From NCBI GenBank assembly GCA_020846715.1, contig JADLDK010000011.1:46763-110762 (forward strand): a DNA stretch of 64,000 nucleotides. The letters run 5' to 3'. The stretch comes from Armatimonadota bacterium. GTDB taxonomy: Bacteria > Armatimonadota > UBA5829 > DSUL01. Below the pieces are notes generated by a model. The model did no database searches, had not been told where the DNA came from, and saw nothing but the letters and a program-made list of their open reading frames with translations. A program made the translations under genes and the position numbers. How positions within the stretch are numbered: the stretch's first letter is position 1; every line of letters begins with the position of its first letter. Shown here in pieces: positions 62,124 to 64,000 of the stretch.

Positions 62124-64000
62124 CTACGGCGCTTTTCGCTCTACCGCGTACGCCTGCATAAGTGAGAAGCTCTCCTGACCATCCAGGACGCCCTTCGCGA
62201 CAACATAGTCTCCCACAGCAATGCCGGCCAGGAGGCTAGAGTCCGCAGTGACCTTCACCGGAGCATCTGCGCCATCACTGATATCAACTGTGTTACCTCC
62301 GCGCACAGTCACCTTTCCCCATACGCGGAACAGATAGCGATCCGGAGCATTTGGAAGGACTGTGGCAGCCGCATGGCCATTGACGCCAAGCTCACGCTGC
62401 ACTTCGAACGACGGACCCATGAACGCGGTATTGTTGTAGGTGACCTTCACAGGGTACGTACCGGGTATAGACGGCGCAACGATGGTTCCGCGCCACACAT
62501 GCGGAGCAAAGACGGCCAGTGGCGTAGAGTTGGCTTCAACTCCTGTCGTGACACTGCCGAGTATGTTGACCGTGACCTCAATAGACGCGGACGGTGAGAC
62601 GCGCGTCGCGGACAAGCGGACATAGTTACCGGGATCACCACCCGAATAGGCGCCGTAAGACCCTGCAGGGCCAGCAGGAGCGTAATTACCGGGAACCGTG
62701 CCGCCCGGACCTCCCATTCCCGGAATGCCAAAGCTGTAGATGTTTGAGGCCGCCGCCGGAGCTCCACCTTGGGCGAAAAGCCCCCACGTCCATCCGCCAG
62801 CGCCTCCGCTTCCGGCTCCGCCAAAGCCGCCACTGCCCCCTTTCCCGCCATTACCGCCGCGGCCGACTTCGCCAGTACAAACACTGCCGCCTACTCCTCC
62901 ATTACCACCAGTGCCACCGGCGCCTCCGTTGCCGCCAGATCCCCCCGCGCCAGCGTTCTGGCTGATGAGGACGCACTCTTCCACAGTAGCGCCGCCGCAG
63001 GCATCCATCAGGACAGCAAATGACCCGCCACCTCCACTGCCGCCCTGACCCGGCGATCCGCCGCAACCGCCTGCGCCGCCACCTCCGCCGCCATTACCGT
63101 TGCCACTATAACAGAGGAAACATCCCTGGCCTCCGCCGCCTCCGCCGCCTCCGCCGCCGCGCCCGCCATAGCCGGCCTCTCCGCTGATTCCGTCACCAGG
63201 GACATACAGTCCCGCTGAGACCACACCACCAGAGGCTGCAGAGCCCATCAAGCCCGAAGCGCCTGGTAATCCGTCGGCGCCAGAGCCGCCGGGTCCACCA
63301 GGATTTCCACCCGAGCCGCCGAAACCACCGCTGGCGCCACCGGGCGCCGGATACCCATTTTGACCCGGATTGACTCCGGGGGCGCCTCCCCAGCCACCCT
63401 GGCCACCCGGAAAACCGCATATCCCAGGTCCGCCAGAGCCGCCGGGCCCACCCGATCCGCTACCGTCACATGCTCCGGGGCCGCCAGAGGACCCGGGATT
63501 ACCATTCTGGCCACCCGGACCAGAGGATCCACTAGTACCAGAGTGACCGTTGCCAGCTGTGATGGAGTTATACCTGAGAATGAGACCCGGGCTCTGATGA
63601 GCCCGGACACCATAACTGGAGCCTTTGGGCGGAGCTGCATTCCCCGCCTGAATGCTCAGAAACGCGACTTCTGTGGGCTGAGTGATTCCGGACGCGCTGA
63701 GGGCATGCACGTTGCCGGAGCCGTCCGCCGTTGTCCAGGAGATCGAGGTGGTGTTCGAAGCCGAACGGCCCCAGAGAGGAGGGCCGTCATAACCCCCGTA
63801 AAGGCCCACGCCATCAGCCAGCGTGACCTGTTCGGAATAGACTCCTTTGGCTATGAGTACCTGGGACCGGCCTAGCGCAACCGCGCGAGCGATCGCGTAC
63901 TGAATCGTCTTGCACGGTGAGGCCATCGAACCGCTCGCCGGACTATCGGACCCGAATACGGCATCCACAAAGACTGCCTGGGACACATCCCCGTCTATGC
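62124..64000 (-). CDS. Second beta-helix/glycine-rich paralogue (N-terminus beyond window)
   Basis: A paralogue of the preceding gene, open through position 64000 (translation IDGDVSQAVFVDAVFGSDSP at the edge matches IDGDASKAIVVD of the first protein), so a GTG at 63986 is internal and not the start. The beta-helix region has LYGGYDGPPLWGRSASNTTS; the Gly-rich core (about 300 residues) includes a run of nine glycines, and conserved Cys pieces (CFLCYSGNG) match CVRGSGNG of the other copy. The C-terminal domain is FRVWGKVTVRGGNTVDISDG and ends VDYVVAKGVLD-like sequence. Tandem duplication is clear; only the first part is missing. Confidence 0.85.
   Translation of the reverse strand, partial: IDGDVSQAVFVDAVFGSDSPASGSMASPCKTIQYAIARAVALGRSQVLIAKGVYSEQVTLADGVGLYGGYDGPPLWGRSASNTTSISWTTADGSGNVHALSASGITQPTEVAFLSIQAGNAAPPKGSSYGVRAHQSPGLILRYNSITAGNGHSGTSGSSGPGGQNGNPGSSGGPGACDGSGSGGPGGSGGPGICGFPGGQGGWGGAPGVNPGQNGYPAPGGASGGFGGSGGNPGGPGGSGADGLPGASGLMGSAASGGVVSAGLYVPGDGISGEAGYGGRGGGGGGGGGGQGCFLCYSGNGNGGGGGGAGGCGGSPGQGGSGGGGSFAVLMDACGGATVEECVLISQNAGAGGSGGNGGAGGTGGNGGVGGSVCTGEVGRGGNGGKGGSGGFGGAGSGGAGGWTWGLFAQGGAPAAASNIYSFGIPGMGGPGGTVPGNYAPAGPAGSYGAYSGGDPGNYVRLSATRVSPSASIEVTVNILGSVTTGVEANSTPLAVFAPHVWRGTIVAPSIPGTYPVKVTYNNTAFMGPSFEVQRELGVNGHAAATVLPNAPDRYLFRVWGKVTVRGGNTVDISDGADAPVKVTADSSLLAGIAVGDYVVAKGVLDGQESFSLMQAYAVERKAP

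Noticed and set aside
60500..63200. Repetitive GCC/CCG-rich DNA as a CRISPR or satellite array
   Set aside because: There are no regular spacers; the repetition is explained by glycine codons in two open reading frames.
63960..63986. GTG at 63986 as start of the second glycine-rich protein
   Set aside because: The frame continues upstream with IDGD, matching the paralogue, so the gene runs past the window edge.

Overview
This window is a moderately GC-rich, gene-dense stretch of bacterial chromosome. Several traits fit a member of Armatimonadota or a nearby Terrabacteria lineage: a type II pseudopilin-like protein with the C-terminal H-X9-DG motif, a dnaK cluster ending in an HspR-type repressor, a LytR-CpsA-Psr protein, fused NuoCD, DUF1080 and alpha-L-fucosidase genes, and very large glycine-rich beta-helix proteins. 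That placement is inference; there is no rRNA gene here to settle it, and I found no tRNA, CRISPR array or insertion sequence.

Layout. 1-520 holds the start of uvrA (minus strand). 672-10858 is an accessory defence island on the plus strand: a type III-like restriction helicase/nuclease, a four-helix-bundle protein gene bracketed by 29-bp direct repeats, a beta-class DNA methyltransferase, then a two-gene cassette (an Hsp70 ATPase with a TPR tail plus a compact SF1 helicase) bracketed by a 73-bp duplication of the methyltransferase 3' end. 10862-14527 holds a copper ATPase, a membrane protein and a beta-hydroxyacid-dehydrogenase-like enzyme (minus). 14671-19306 is a heat-shock cluster dnaK-hsp20-dnaJ-hspR with a HAIR-like operator in the dnaK promoter, followed by a cold-shock protein gene and its terminator. 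19348-24022 (minus) has a decayed phosphotransferase remnant, an LCP gene and an ABC transporter operon. 24241-30771 has a DUF1573-rhodanese-DoxX/MauE trio, a tiny basic protein gene with its own promoter and terminator, a sensor histidine kinase, dUTPase and a zinc-ribbon/TPR protein.

30835-34537 (minus) carries a PKD lipoprotein and ymdB-recA-thpR. Then come a GT9 glycosyltransferase, an M16 peptidase pair divergent from rodA, a polysaccharide deacetylase, a GH29 fucosidase, a pseudopilin-like gene broken by one in-frame TAG, and an AhpD-like protein. 43921-53351 (minus) is central metabolism: pyruvate dehydrogenase E1 alpha and beta with lipA, and a partial complex I set (nuoB, nuoCD, nuoG, nuoI). 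53660-58121 has a flavin-oxidoreductase-like gene, relics of a broken gene, and a glycan cluster (GT4, GT2, Gfo/Idh/MocA). The end carries a DUF1080 protein with a strong hairpin plus T-run in its leader, and two tandem glycine-rich beta-helix paralogues, the second cut by the window edge.

The most novel-looking region is 3711-10858. The Hsp70-TPR/helicase pair sits inside a restriction-modification island and has sequence scars showing how it was added; the four-helix-bundle gene beside it is flanked by its own repeat family.
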